A stretch of 23,931 nt of DNA, from positions 1-23,931 of the forward strand of contig DATHCB010000126.1 in assembly GCA_035319765.1 (NCBI GenBank). The letters are read 5' to 3'. The DNA is from DATHCB01 sp035319765. Its GTDB lineage: Archaea > Thermoproteota > Bathyarchaeia > Bathyarchaeales > SOJC01. Shown in pieces: positions 1-7,631 of the stretch (its first letter is position 1; every line of letters starts with the position of its first letter). The notes beneath the pieces were generated by a model. That model was not told where the DNA came from and ran no database searches. It worked only from the letters and a program-made list of their open reading frames with translations. A program made the translations under genes and the position numbers.

Positions 1-240
1 GGTTCAAGAAGTTGCGAAAAGGACTCGATAAATTTTGAGATCAGAGAAAAAGACGGCTCACAATTCTCCCTGTATTGCCCCAATTGCAAGAACTACGTGT
101 GCAATAAATGCTACACTACGAAACTGAGTCATTTAGGAGGAAAAGCCTACTACTGCGGAAAATGCGGAAGCAGACTGCAAGCTCACGTTTCCCGTTTTGA
201 ACTTTACCAGGAAAGCACCCGGCAACCTCAAACTTACTAA
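1..240 (+). CDS. C-terminal part of a zinc-ribbon protein (5' end outside window)
   Basis: Frame 1 is open from the first base to a TAA at 238-240, giving 79 residues of a protein that begins upstream of the window. The visible part carries paired cysteines typical of zinc ribbons: C26-x2-C29, C34-x2-C37 and C52-x2-C55, the last within YYCGKCGSRL. C5 may belong to a further pair outside the window. Such knuckles usually bind structural zinc in nucleic-acid or protein-binding modules. No catalytic motif is visible, so the function is unknown. The next gene starts 274 nt downstream with its own promoter, so this protein probably ends its own transcription unit. Confidence 0.7.
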   Translation, partial: GSRSCEKDSINFEIREKDGSQFSLYCPNCKNYVCNKCYTTKLSHLGGKAYYCGKCGSRLQAHVSRFELYQESTRQPQTY

Positions 241-451
241 TTTCATCACTTTCTGAACATCAACTCGAAAACGATTTTTCTCCACTGAACACACAAGCTA
301 TCATTTCTCGTTGCCCTAGAGCAAGGCAGTAGTGGAGTCGAGCATGATCGTTTTGACTTGTTTAAACTTACGAAGCTAAAGTTCGCTCCCGCGTCCAAAA
401 AATTCTCGCTGGGGGTTGAAAGTGTCAGAGCTGAAGAAGCTCATGCAAATG

Positions 452-470
452 CTTAGGCGAACGCCTTAGG
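452..470 (+). promoter_or_regulatory. Candidate operator upstream of the GS-family operon
   Basis: Two direct copies of CTTAGG (452-457 and 465-470) flank a small dyad, AGGCG-AA-CGCCT (455-466). The element ends five bases before the TATA-like sequence, where archaeal regulators commonly bind. That it is an operator is inference from position and symmetry. Confidence 0.25.
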
Positions 471-474
471 AAAG

Positions 475-486
475 GGATATAAAAAG
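475..486 (+). promoter_or_regulatory. TATA box of the GS-family / HutI-like operon
   Basis: The sequence GGATATAAAAAG is the best TATA-like element in the 274-nt gap. It lies about 35 nt before the ATG at 515, which predicts a very short 5' leader. Confidence 0.55.
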
Positions 487-514
487 AGGACACGATGTTT
501 TCTGCGGGATTTGA

Positions 515-1843
515 ATGAGCGCTTCAGAGGTTTCAAAGATTATCAAAATGAATAACGTGAAAGAGGTAGTCCTGCAGTTTGCGGACGTATCTGGTGTTTT
601 GCATTCCCTTTGGGTGCCGTCGGAGTTTTTTACGAAAGTTGCTGAAGAAGGAATTCACATGGACGGCTCGTCCGTGGACATGGTAGACATAAGCGAGAGC
701 GACCTGAAGCTGATGCCAGACTTGGACACCTTTTCCGTTCTGCCTCCAAGCCTTTTTGCCTCACGGGTCGCAAGAGTTATTTGCAGTATTTACGAGCCAG
801 AATCAAACAGGCCCTTCAGGATCGACCCGAGGTTTGTACTCAAAAAAGCGATGGACGATTCCAAGAAATCCTTGGGGCCGTCCGTTGTGTACAACGCGTG
901 CAGCGAGATAGAATATTTTCTCTTCAAGAAAGACGAGAACGACCGCATCAGAATATATGACGAAGGAGGGTTTTTCGCCAGTCCTCCAGCAGACTTGGGC
1001 ATTGACACTAGATTGGAAATCACGGAAAACCTCAGAACTATCGGCATCACGGTTGAAAAGCATCATCATGAAGTCCCACCTGGAAAGTACGAACTGAACC
1101 TGGCTTACGCTAACGCGCTTAAGATGGCTGACGTTATCTATCTGGTCAAGTTCATAGTGAAAATGACCGCGACTCGGAAGGGCCTTATAGCCTCTTTTAT
1201 GCCGAAACCCTTCCACGAGGGATATGGAGCTGGCTTGCACACTCACGTCAGTCTTACAGACGATAAGAAGGGTCAAAACCTATTCTATGACCCAAAGGGA
1301 GAATACGGAATCAGCAAGACAGCCCTACACTTTATCGCTGGAATTCTAACCCACGCAAGGGCCCTAGTTGTCCTGACTGACCCCACGGTTAACTCCTACA
1401 AGAGGCTAGTGCCAGGCTGGGAAGCTCCAGTCTACCTGTCGTGGGCTAGGTACAATCGCTCAGTTCTCATAAGAGTTCCACCTGGAAAAGAGATGAGAGC
1501 CAGGCTAGAGTACCGCCCGACGGACGGATCATGCAACTTCTACGCAGCGTTCGCCGGCATTCTAGCCGCTGGACTCGACGGCATAAAAAGAAAAATCGAG
1601 CCACCCGAACCCGTGGAAGAAGACATCTACGCGATGAGTGAAAAACAAAGAACAGAAAGAGGCATAGAAATCCTTCCAGAAAACCTCGGAGAAGCATTGA
1701 GCGAGTTATCTCAGGACAAGTACCTTCAAGACGCCTTAGGTCACGCGTTCTACGAGAAATTCCTCCAACTGAAGACAAAAGAATGGAGAGACTTCAACCA
1801 CACCGTGCACGAATGGGAAAGAAAAAAGTACATAGACGTTTAG
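515..1843 (+). CDS. Glutamine synthetase family protein (GSI-alpha-like, variant glutamate pocket)
   Basis: A 442-residue protein with the full glutamine synthetase fold: N-terminal beta-grasp with DGSS at 50-53, then the catalytic domain. By-eye alignment to Bacillus GlnA keeps the metal ligands E131, E133, E186, E193, H242 and E332. It also keeps R297, the flap glutamate E303, R315 and R334. The C-terminus resembles GSI-alpha (IYAMS...RTERGIEILP), and length is normal for that class. The NGSGMH motif, whose Asn contacts glutamate in GlnA, reads Y237-G-A-G-L-H here, and the usual DPAANPY region is TDGSCNFY. The protein may therefore be true glutamine synthetase or a related gamma-glutamyl-amide ligase. 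It starts at ATG 515, after a TATA box, and is followed after 22 nt by an amidohydrolase gene, so the two are probably co-transcribed. I withhold the symbol glnA because of the pocket change. Confidence 0.85.
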   Translation: MSASEVSKIIKMNNVKEVVLQFADVSGVLHSLWVPSEFFTKVAEEGIHMDGSSVDMVDISESDLKLMPDLDTFSVLPPSLFASRVARVICSIYEPESNRPFRIDPRFVLKKAMDDSKKSLGPSVVYNACSEIEYFLFKKDENDRIRIYDEGGFFASPPADLGIDTRLEITENLRTIGITVEKHHHEVPPGKYELNLAYANALKMADVIYLVKFIVKMTATRKGLIASFMPKPFHEGYGAGLHTHVSLTDDKKGQNLFYDPKGEYGISKTALHFIAGILTHARALVVLTDPTVNSYKRLVPGWEAPVYLSWARYNRSVLIRVPPGKEMRARLEYRPTDGSCNFYAAFAGILAAGLDGIKRKIEPPEPVEEDIYAMSEKQRTERGIEILPENLGEALSELSQDKYLQDALGHAFYEKFLQLKTKEWRDFNHTVHEWERKKYIDV

Positions 1844-1865
1844 TCACGAAGGAAAAGGAACAAAG

Positions 1866-3137
1866 ATGGCAATAAAGGCTGACTTCGCAATAGTGCACGC
1901 AAACGAACTGGCAACCCTGCAGGGTAAGAGCAAGAAGCCTCAAGTAAGGGAAGAAATGAACGACATTGGCCCACTAAGAGATGGGGCAGTTGCGGTCAAA
2001 GACGGACAAATAGTGGCGGTTGGAACCACGAAAGAAGTTTTGGTCAAACTTGCGAAAGGATATGAAACTATAGATGCCAGCGGCAAGCTGGTTACGCCTG
2101 GACTTATCGACTCTCATGTGCATTTGATCTTCGCCGGGTCGAGAGAAGAAGAACTTGAGGCTATGGCGGTGAAAGGTGTGCCCTACTTGGACATCAAAGC
2201 CAAGGGAGGAGGAATGCCGACAACGCTCAAAATCACAGGCGAAACCTCAACGGAAGAGCTGCTCAAACGAACGACGCACATACTCGACACCATGCTGATC
2301 CACGGCACGACAACCATCGAGGCAAAAAGCGGATATGAGATGACGCTCCACGGCGAAATCAGACAAATGGAAATGATAAGAACCCTCCGCGAGTCCCATC
2401 CTGTCGATTTAATTCCCACATTTATGGCCCAAGGAATCCCCTTCGAATACGAACACAAAGTGGATCAGCTGACAGACGAAATAGTCAAAAAATGGATTCC
2501 CGAAATCGCGAAAAAGGGACTGGCAGAATACTGTGACGTGTTCTGCGAAAAAGGATACTTCAACGTGGAACAATCGAGGCGAATACTAGAGACAGGCAGA
2601 AAACACGGCATGAAGCCAAGAATTCACGCCGACTGGCTCGCCCACAGCGGAGGAGCAAAACTGGGAGCAGAGCTTGGAGTCGTCTCTGCCGACCATCTCA
2701 TATTTACTCCAGCAGAAGAAATCGAAGAGCTAGTTAGAAAGGGGATAATCGGGACCTTCTTGCCAACTACTCCGTTCTGTTACTTGGGCACGTATGCGAA
2801 AGCCCGAGAAATCATCAACGGAGGATTACCTATCGCGTTGGCGACCGACTTGAGCGCCGCGGACATGTGCGAATCAATGCAGATGATGATGACGCTCGCG
2901 GTCCTGCAGATGAAAATGACCAGCGAAGAAGCCCTTGTAGCGTCAACTATCAACGCCGCCCACTCAATTGAAAGAGCCAATGAAGTCGGAAGTCTAGAAG
3001 AAGGAAAAAAGGCCGACATAGCAATCTTCGACGCCCCCAACCACAAATATTTCGCGTACCATTACGGCGTAAACCTAGCCGAAAAAGTCTTCAAGAACGG
3101 AAAGCTCGTGGCAGAAAGGGGCAGAAGAAAGGAGTGA
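1866..3137 (+). CDS. Imidazolonepropionase-like amidohydrolase (HutI family, substrate pocket divergent)
   Basis: A 423-residue metal-dependent amidohydrolase (TIM barrel with flanking beta-sandwich), closest in pattern to HutI, which opens imidazolonepropionate to formiminoglutamate. The metal ligands are present: H84-x-H86, H254 in IHAD, and D328 in ATD. Other family marks are FAGSRE (R93), KSGY (Y157), SADHL and CDVFCEKG. Positions that bind substrate in Bacillus HutI differ: His185 is Q189, Glu252 is W257, and the N-P-G-S stretch after the metal Asp is S330-A-A-D333. Metal chemistry is therefore likely, but the substrate is uncertain. It lies 22 nt after the GS-family gene with a purine-rich AAGGAAAAGG before its ATG. 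A true hutU lies 10 kb downstream, so a role in histidine breakdown remains possible. Confidence 0.8.
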   Translation: MAIKADFAIVHANELATLQGKSKKPQVREEMNDIGPLRDGAVAVKDGQIVAVGTTKEVLVKLAKGYETIDASGKLVTPGLIDSHVHLIFAGSREEELEAMAVKGVPYLDIKAKGGGMPTTLKITGETSTEELLKRTTHILDTMLIHGTTTIEAKSGYEMTLHGEIRQMEMIRTLRESHPVDLIPTFMAQGIPFEYEHKVDQLTDEIVKKWIPEIAKKGLAEYCDVFCEKGYFNVEQSRRILETGRKHGMKPRIHADWLAHSGGAKLGAELGVVSADHLIFTPAEEIEELVRKGIIGTFLPTTPFCYLGTYAKAREIINGGLPIALATDLSAADMCESMQMMMTLAVLQMKMTSEEALVASTINAAHSIERANEVGSLEEGKKADIAIFDAPNHKYFAYHYGVNLAEKVFKNGKLVAERGRRKE

Positions 3138-3257
3138 GGACAGATTGGCTCATCAGATCGTCCTCTTTCCCGAAGGCATTTTGAATTCCTAGAAAGGTTA
3201 GAGTAATAGCTAATGGTTATTCCTGAATTTGGTGACACGCTGTACAAAATATTTTAA

Positions 3258-3268
3258 TTCTTAAATAA
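3258..3268 (+). promoter_or_regulatory. TATA box of the zinc-ribbon/Yip1 gene
   Basis: The AT-rich TTCTTAAATAA is centred about 26 nt before the GTG at 3289. This spacing fits a leaderless transcript and supports that start. Confidence 0.5.
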
Positions 3269-3288
3269 CCAGTTATGAATAGCCATCG

Positions 3289-4152
3289 GTGGGTAGTGCG
3301 TTCTTGGGCGGAAGGTTGAAGGATGACGAAGAGAAGGTTTACTGCCCAGATTGTGGACGACCTGTAAGGAAAGGACAAAGATTCTGCAAGTTTTGCGGAG
3401 CTGATTTGACTCGGGCTTCAGGGTCTGTATCCGAGCCTGAAGCTCTTGGCACGCCGGCACGACAGGATGAGGAATGGTTCGGGTTTTTCGGCAGGCTGCA
3501 CAGGTTTGTAACCTCGCCTTCTGAGGCTATGCGGGACGTGGCTTTAGCACCTGATTATGGAGGTGTTTTTGCGATTTTGCTCGCCGAAGTTGTGTTGGCA
3601 GGGGTAACTCTAGCCTTGGTTCTTCAGAAGATCCAGTTCGTGGGCAGCTATGCTGGCCAAGTGAGCGCGCTTCTTTTTAGCGTTCTAGCCCTTGGGGTGA
3701 TATTGTCGCTTGTTCCGCTCATCGTCCGTTGGTTGATGAAATCTTTCCTCGTGCGGTTTCTCTGCGGTGCTAGAAGTGGATGGAGTTTCAGAACGGCTGC
3801 TGTTATAACGGGCTACGCGTATTTTGCAGATGTTGTCGTCGCTTTAATTGGGTTACTTGTAGGTTGGTTCCTTATCCCATCGGTCGTTATTGACACTTCG
3901 AATTTGAACGCGGCTGAACAATCTCTTGCGCAGTATTTCGCAAACAACACGTGGCTGGCATTTTTCTTCACGCTACCAGTGGCGTTGGCTGGTTTGTTGT
4001 GGAAATCTTATCTTGGAGGATTAGGCGCCTATCATGGAACGGGAAGACGATGCACCATCGGAAGGGGTTTCGTGGTGTTTCTTGCTCTCGGCTTTGTTGG
4101 GATTTTCATAGGGCTTCTCATTAGTCTTCTCACATCAACCCCTCTCGTGTAG
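3289..4152 (+). CDS. Zinc-ribbon plus Yip1-type multi-pass membrane protein
   Basis: A 287-residue protein. Residues 19-36 form a short zinc ribbon (C19-x2-C22 ... C33-x2-C36), followed by a polar linker to about residue 60. A membrane domain follows with about five hydrophobic segments, near 91-112, 126-147, 169-197, 222-238 and 260-282. The entry FGRLHRFVTSPSEAMRDVALAPDYGG is typical of Yip1-family domains, in which a helix with P-x-E-A/T-M precedes the first segment. Zinc-ribbon/Yip1 fusions are common in archaea, but their role is not established. The start is GTG at 3289, chosen from the TATA box 26 nt upstream; an ATG at 3275 is out of frame. It has no obvious partner: the operon upstream ends 151 nt earlier and the next gene is on the other strand. 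Confidence 0.7.
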   Translation: MGSAFLGGRLKDDEEKVYCPDCGRPVRKGQRFCKFCGADLTRASGSVSEPEALGTPARQDEEWFGFFGRLHRFVTSPSEAMRDVALAPDYGGVFAILLAEVVLAGVTLALVLQKIQFVGSYAGQVSALLFSVLALGVILSLVPLIVRWLMKSFLVRFLCGARSGWSFRTAAVITGYAYFADVVVALIGLLVGWFLIPSVVIDTSNLNAAEQSLAQYFANNTWLAFFFTLPVALAGLLWKSYLGGLGAYHGTGRRCTIGRGFVVFLALGFVGIFIGLLISLLTSTPLV

Positions 4153-4274
4153 GCTGCAGAAGGCGACAATGCACTAATGTATCCAAACTCTCCTCCACCC
4201 ATGATTCAGATGCCAAAGAGCCTGCAGAACTATGTCTGCCCTGACCGGTTGGACTCCAGAAATCGCCAAGGATG

Positions 4275-4283
4275 AGCGCGCGC
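4275..4283 (+). repeat. AGCGCGCGC element, copy 1
   Basis: AGCGCGCGC followed by AGCGCG, in the non-coding gap between the Yip1-type gene and the small membrane gene. A TGA (4273-4275) ending a doubtful 32-codon reading frame overlaps its first base. See the finding on this motif. Confidence 0.5.
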
Positions 4284-4319
4284 AGCGCGATTTAGTCGGC
4301 GAATGATGCACAATTTAGA

Positions 4320-4568
4320 TCAAAGGTAGAGAAGAAAATAGATTACGAGAACAATAACTCCAGTGCTAAGAAGAACGGGAGCATCTTTACGCTTGATTGA
4401 CGGGGTTAGAACCAAGCAGAAGATTCCCTCAAACAAAAACCAATCATAGTTCGCAAAGCCATTTCTATGAGGCAAAATGAACACGTTGATACCAGTCAGC
4501 ACTAGTACAGCAATGAGCACTTTGATAACGTTTGGAACAGGAGCACGAGAGGGCGCTCCATCTGTCAT
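4320..4568 (-). CDS. Small hydrophobic membrane protein
   Basis: An 82-residue protein with about three hydrophobic stretches: roughly 14-31 (IKVLIAVLVLTGINVFIL), 44-54, and 65-82 at the extreme C-terminus. A basic loop (SIKRKD) separates the last two. A TATA-like element sits 27 nt before the ATG, and the hydrophobic pattern is unlike a chance frame, so I take it as a real gene. I do not recognise the family. It lies downstream of the propeller genes on the same strand but has its own promoter, so read-through from the propeller cluster is possible but not needed. Confidence 0.5.
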   Translation of the reverse strand: MTDGAPSRAPVPNVIKVLIAVLVLTGINVFILPHRNGFANYDWFLFEGIFCLVLTPSIKRKDAPVLLSTGVIVLVIYFLLYL

Positions 4569-4591
4569 AATTCTGTCTTCAGAGAGAACCA

Positions 4592-4598
4592 GTATAAG
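4592..4598 (-). promoter_or_regulatory. TATA box of the small membrane protein gene
   Basis: On the minus strand this reads CTTATAC within CCACTTATACTGG. It is centred 27 nt upstream of the ATG at 4568, the spacing of a leaderless archaeal transcript. Confidence 0.5.
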
Positions 4599-4625
4599 TG
4601 GTTATGTTTTCTTCGAAGTACGACA

Positions 4626-5933
4626 TTACGCAACCAGCGCAGCAGTTGAAGGACCCACCTTTGACTCTCTTCTTGCCTTGAACCGCCTCCTTGCTACGAT
4701 AAAAGAGAGAATCACGACAGCTGCTACGACAACGACTATGGCGACGACTAGAACAATACTAAAGTGCACAGGGCCAAGCGCGTAAACTTTGCCGTCATCT
4801 GAGCCCACAAAAACGATGCCATCAGCAACGGCTGGGGAAGAATCGACATAGCTGCCTGTTTTGTAGCTCCATATTTTCTTGCCTGTTGTGGCGTTCAGGG
4901 CGTAAACATTGTCATCGTCTGAGCCCACGAGGACGATGCCGCCTGCGACGGCTGGGGAAGAATCTACGGAATCGCCTGTTTTGTAGCTCCATATTTTTGC
5001 TCCGGTTGTGGCGTTGAGCGCGTAGATGTTGTCGTTTTGTGACCCCACGTAGACGATGCCTCCAGCAACAGCCGGAGAAGAATACACAAAGTTACCGGTA
5101 AAGTAGTTCCATACTCGTTTGCCCGTTGAGGCGTTTAGCGCGTAAAGATTTTCGTTTCGTGAGCCCACGTAGACTATGCCGTTGGCTACAGCCGGAGAGG
5201 ACGAAGAATCCTCCGTGCTGTAGTTCCATATCTGCGTGCCAATTGTCGCGTTCAGGGCGTATACAAAGTTGTCTTCACCAGCACCCGAACCCACGAAAAC
5301 GATGCCGCTCACAACAGCGGGAGAAGAATCTACAGCACCGCTAGTCTCGTAGATCCATACTTGCTTGCCCGTTGTGGCATTCAAAGCATAAACATTACCA
5401 TAATGAGCGCCCACAAAAACGATGCCATCCACGACGGCAGGAGAAGAATACACGCCAAGACCAAAAGTCTGGAAGCTCCACACTTTCCCACCCGTCGAAG
5501 CGTTAAAAGCGTAGACATTCGAGTCCCCTGAGCCCACAAAGACAACTCCATCAGAAACTGCTGGAGAAGAATCGACAGGACCGCCAGTTTTGTAGTTCCA
5601 TAGCTGTGCGCCAGTTGTGGCGTTCAGGGCGTAGATGTAGTCGTCTTGCGAACCCACAAAGAGAAGACCATTAGCAACAGTCGGAGCACAATCCACAGCA
5701 TTCCCGAAGGGAACACCGCCAGGAGCAGTTTTGTAGCTCCATGCAAGTTGAACAGTGGTCGGTGCTCCTGATGTAGAATATCCCGTATGTGCTGGGTCGT
5801 GTTGAAACATCGGCCACCAATCAACATCGCCTACTTGCGGGCTCGCATGCGCCTCGAGTGGTTGAGCATGAGTCGCCATAAACGAAAAGGCTAGCAGTAA
5901 TGCGAGTAAAGTTCCAGCCAGAACTCTTTCCAT
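4626..5933 (-). CDS. Secreted, membrane-anchored PQQ-type beta-propeller protein (paralog 1)
   Basis: A 435-residue protein. Residues 1-24 are a signal peptide (MERVLAGTLLALLLAFSFMA, then T-H-A). After the entry motif DWWPMFQHDPAHTGYS come about eight repeats of some 40 residues of the form W-x-Y-x-T-G ... S-S-P-A-V-x-x-G-x-V-x-V-G-S ... V-Y-A-L-N-A-T-T-G. This is the PQQ-type propeller repeat. A C-terminal hydrophobic helix (IVLVVAIVVVVAAVVILSFI) and basic tail anchor it in the membrane. Seven blades carry an N-x-S/T sequon at the same place. Such propellers bind partners or ligands; no PQQ-enzyme catalytic motif was recognised, so no enzyme activity is assigned. I start at ATG 5933, not the upstream in-frame ATG at 5969: the TATA box at 5977-5984 would put transcription start between the two, and the paralogs align from here. 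Confidence 0.85.
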   Translation of the reverse strand: MERVLAGTLLALLLAFSFMATHAQPLEAHASPQVGDVDWWPMFQHDPAHTGYSTSGAPTTVQLAWSYKTAPGGVPFGNAVDCAPTVANGLLFVGSQDDYIYALNATTGAQLWNYKTGGPVDSSPAVSDGVVFVGSGDSNVYAFNASTGGKVWSFQTFGLGVYSSPAVVDGIVFVGAHYGNVYALNATTGKQVWIYETSGAVDSSPAVVSGIVFVGSGAGEDNFVYALNATIGTQIWNYSTEDSSSSPAVANGIVYVGSRNENLYALNASTGKRVWNYFTGNFVYSSPAVAGGIVYVGSQNDNIYALNATTGAKIWSYKTGDSVDSSPAVAGGIVLVGSDDDNVYALNATTGKKIWSYKTGSYVDSSPAVADGIVFVGSDDGKVYALGPVHFSIVLVVAIVVVVAAVVILSFIVARRRFKARRESKVGPSTAALVA

Positions 5934-5976
5934 AATTTCGCTCTCAATCGAGAATAGAACTGGGAACATGACGCGC

Positions 5977-5990
5977 CTTTAAAGTTTCGG
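5977..5990 (-). promoter_or_regulatory. BRE/TATA of propeller paralog 1
   Basis: The minus strand reads CCGAAACTTTAAAG, a BRE-like purine run followed by a TATA box, 44 nt before the chosen ATG. The same core is found before the other propeller genes. Confidence 0.5.
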
Positions 5991-6010
5991 TGTAGCATAA
6001 CTTTGCTTTT

Positions 6011-7303
6011 CTAGCGTGTTTGTGTTGTGGTTGTGGTGGGTGGTTGTGTTTCTCGTCTTCCTTTGGTTCGTTTCCTTATGAGGATGACGGCGAGGATCAC
6101 GACAGCGGCTACGACTATCGCTATGCCCACGATTGGAATGACGTCGAAGTGTGCCGGGCCGAGCGCGTAGACGTTGCCGTCGTCCGAACCCACGTAAACG
6201 AAGCCATCTGCAACGGCTGGAGAAGAATATACATCACCGCCGGTTTTGTAGGTCCATATCTGTTTTCCCGTTGTGGCGTTCAGGGCGTAAACGTCATCAT
6301 CGTCCGAGCCCACGAGGACAACGCCGGCCGCAATTGCCGGCGAAGAATCCACAGAGTTGCCCGTCGTGTAGCTCCATATTTTTGCTCCGGTTGTGGCGTT
6401 GAGCGCGTAAACATTGTTGTCGTCTGAGCCAACGTATACGACACCATCAGCAACGGCAGGAGAAGAATCCACAGCACTGCCGGTTTTGTAGCTCCATATC
6501 AGCTTGCCTGTAGTTGCATTCAGCGCGTATACGTTGTCGTCCCATGAGCCCACGTAGACTATGCCGTTGGCTACTGCCGGAGAGGAATGCACCGAGTTGC
6601 CGGTTGTGTAGTTCCACACCAACGCGCCCGTTGTAGCGTTCAAAGCGTAAACGTTGTATCTGAAGGGCGCGCCATCCGAACCCACGAAGACAAGACCATC
6701 AGCAACGGCCGGAGAAGACTCGACGCCAGCGTCGGTCCCGTAGATCCACACTAGTGTGCCTGCTGTGGCGTTCAAAGCATAAACCGCAGCTTCATATGAG
6801 CCCACAAAAACAATACTATCAGCAACAATGGTGGAAGAATCTCCAATAATGCCAGAGACTTGGTGGCTCCATTCTAACGCGCCCGTTGTAGCGTTCAAAG
6901 CATAAACATTATAGTCATCTGAGTGGACGTAAACGATGCCACCGGCGACGGCTGGAGAAGATTCAACAGGGGCACCGGTTTTGTAGCTCCACACTTGTTT
7001 GCCCGTTGTGGCGTTCAGAGCATAAACATTGCCGTCGTGTGAGCCCACGTAAACGACGCCGCCTACAACGGTTGGAGAGGAATCGACAGCACCGCCAGTT
7101 TTGTAGATCCATACAGCTTGGACAGAGGCGGATGCTCCTGACGTGGAATATCCCGTGTGCGCTGGGTCGTGGCGGAACATTGGCCACCAATCCGCATCAC
7201 CTATTTGCGAGCTCGCATACACCTTGAGTGGTTGAGCACGAGTCGCCATAAACGAAAAGGCAAGCAATAATGCAAGCAGAACTCCAACCAGAACTCTTCT
7301 CAA
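6011..7303 (-). CDS. Secreted, membrane-anchored PQQ-type beta-propeller protein (paralog 2)
   Basis: A 430-residue close paralog of its two neighbours: signal peptide (MRRVLVGVLLALLLAFSFMA), DWWPMFRHDPAHTGYS, then about eight propeller repeats. A C-terminal transmembrane helix (IPIVGIAIVVAAVVILAVIL) follows, then a basic stretch and a Thr-rich tail. Seven repeats hold the sequon N-A-T. The start codon is TTG at 7303: it aligns with the Met of paralog 1 and the TTG of paralog 3, and follows the same 5' leader (CGAAGCGAGAGA). The short gap to paralog 1 (77 nt) and matching promoters point to tandem gene duplication. The predicted place is outside the cell with the tail in the cytoplasm. The ligand is unknown. 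Confidence 0.85.
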   Translation of the reverse strand: MRRVLVGVLLALLLAFSFMATRAQPLKVYASSQIGDADWWPMFRHDPAHTGYSTSGASASVQAVWIYKTGGAVDSSPTVVGGVVYVGSHDGNVYALNATTGKQVWSYKTGAPVESSPAVAGGIVYVHSDDYNVYALNATTGALEWSHQVSGIIGDSSTIVADSIVFVGSYEAAVYALNATAGTLVWIYGTDAGVESSPAVADGLVFVGSDGAPFRYNVYALNATTGALVWNYTTGNSVHSSPAVANGIVYVGSWDDNVYALNATTGKLIWSYKTGSAVDSSPAVADGVVYVGSDDNNVYALNATTGAKIWSYTTGNSVDSSPAIAAGVVLVGSDDDDVYALNATTGKQIWTYKTGGDVYSSPAVADGFVYVGSDDGNVYALGPAHFDVIPIVGIAIVVAAVVILAVILIRKRTKGRRETQPPTTTTTQTR

Positions 7304-7341
7304 GGTCTCTCGCTTCGATGAAATAGATCATGAACTAATAG

Positions 7342-7353
7342 CTTAAGGTTTCC
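7342..7353 (-). promoter_or_regulatory. BRE/TATA of propeller paralog 2
   Basis: The minus strand reads GGAAACCTTAAG, identical over GGAAACCTTAA to the promoter of paralog 3. It ends about 39 nt before the TTG start. Confidence 0.5.
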
Positions 7354-7395
7354 GCAGTGAACATCATCATCTTTTTCCGATCCGATGTCCATTTA

Positions 7396-7449
7396 GATCG
7401 TTCAAAGCGATGAAAGTCTACGATAAACTTCGTACTCCAAGCAAGTCCA
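7396..7449. repeat. Upstream direct repeat, copy A
   Basis: This 54-nt stretch matches 9035-9091 closely, with small indels. Both copies lie about 50 nt upstream of a propeller promoter, before paralogs 2 and 3. The duplicated unit therefore covers the gene plus upstream DNA. In copy A the minus-strand frame that is open in copy B is broken by a TAG. Confidence 0.6.
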
Positions 7450-7552
7450 CCTTGTAAGTTTGTGTACACTTCAAGGCGTTCAACATTGAGGTGGCTATGA
7501 ACGGACTTGCGAGTATTGCTGCAAGGAATGCTACGCCTACAGCTCTTTTCAC
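7418..7552 (-). pseudogene. 5' stub of a fourth propeller paralog (signal peptide only)
   Basis: A GTG at 7552 opens a 44-codon frame ending in TAG at 7418-7420. It begins MKRAVGVAFLAAILASPFIA, which aligns with the signal peptides of the three full propellers. The DNA before it also aligns with the paralog leaders: a CGAAACTCTAAAAA promoter, then GAGTTCACA, then AGAGAAGGCGAGATC. After about 34 codons no propeller repeat follows. The frame instead runs into the repeated element upstream of paralog 2 and stops. I read it as a deletion remnant of a fourth tandem copy. A small secreted peptide cannot be excluded, since promoter and start are intact. Confidence 0.5.
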
Positions 7553-7595
7553 GATCTCGCCTTCTCTTGGAGAATAAGAGTGTGAACTCGTAAAA

Positions 7596-7610
7596 TTTTT
7601 AGAGTTTCGG
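7596..7610 (-). promoter_or_regulatory. BRE/TATA of the propeller stub
   Basis: The minus strand reads CCGAAACTCTAAAAA, matching the promoters of the full paralogs in sequence and in distance (about 44 nt) to the start codon. It begins 22 nt after the stop codon of paralog 3. Confidence 0.45.
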
Positions 7611-7631
7611 TACAGAGCTCGTCGTCATTCA

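Noticed and set aside
803..1276. 157-codon minus-strand frame within the GS-family gene
   Set aside because: Lies entirely under a gene with strong family motifs and has none of its own.
3665..3670. GCGCGC inside the Yip1-type gene, and similar hexamers in the propeller and dockerin-bearing genes, as further copies of the palindrome
   Set aside because: Only six bases, within normal coding sequence, lacking the A-prefixed eight-base or longer core of the intergenic copies.
4177..4275. 32-codon frame beginning MYPNSPPPMIQ, ending at AGCGCGCGC copy 1
   Set aside because: No promoter, ribosome site or recognisable similarity; kept only as context for the palindrome.
5126..5344. Plus-strand open frames inside the propeller genes (also at 6020-6427, 6151-6402 and 7006-7227)
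   Set aside because: They arise from the repeated, biased codon pattern of the propeller repeats on the other strand; they are Arg/Cys-rich with no motif or start signal.
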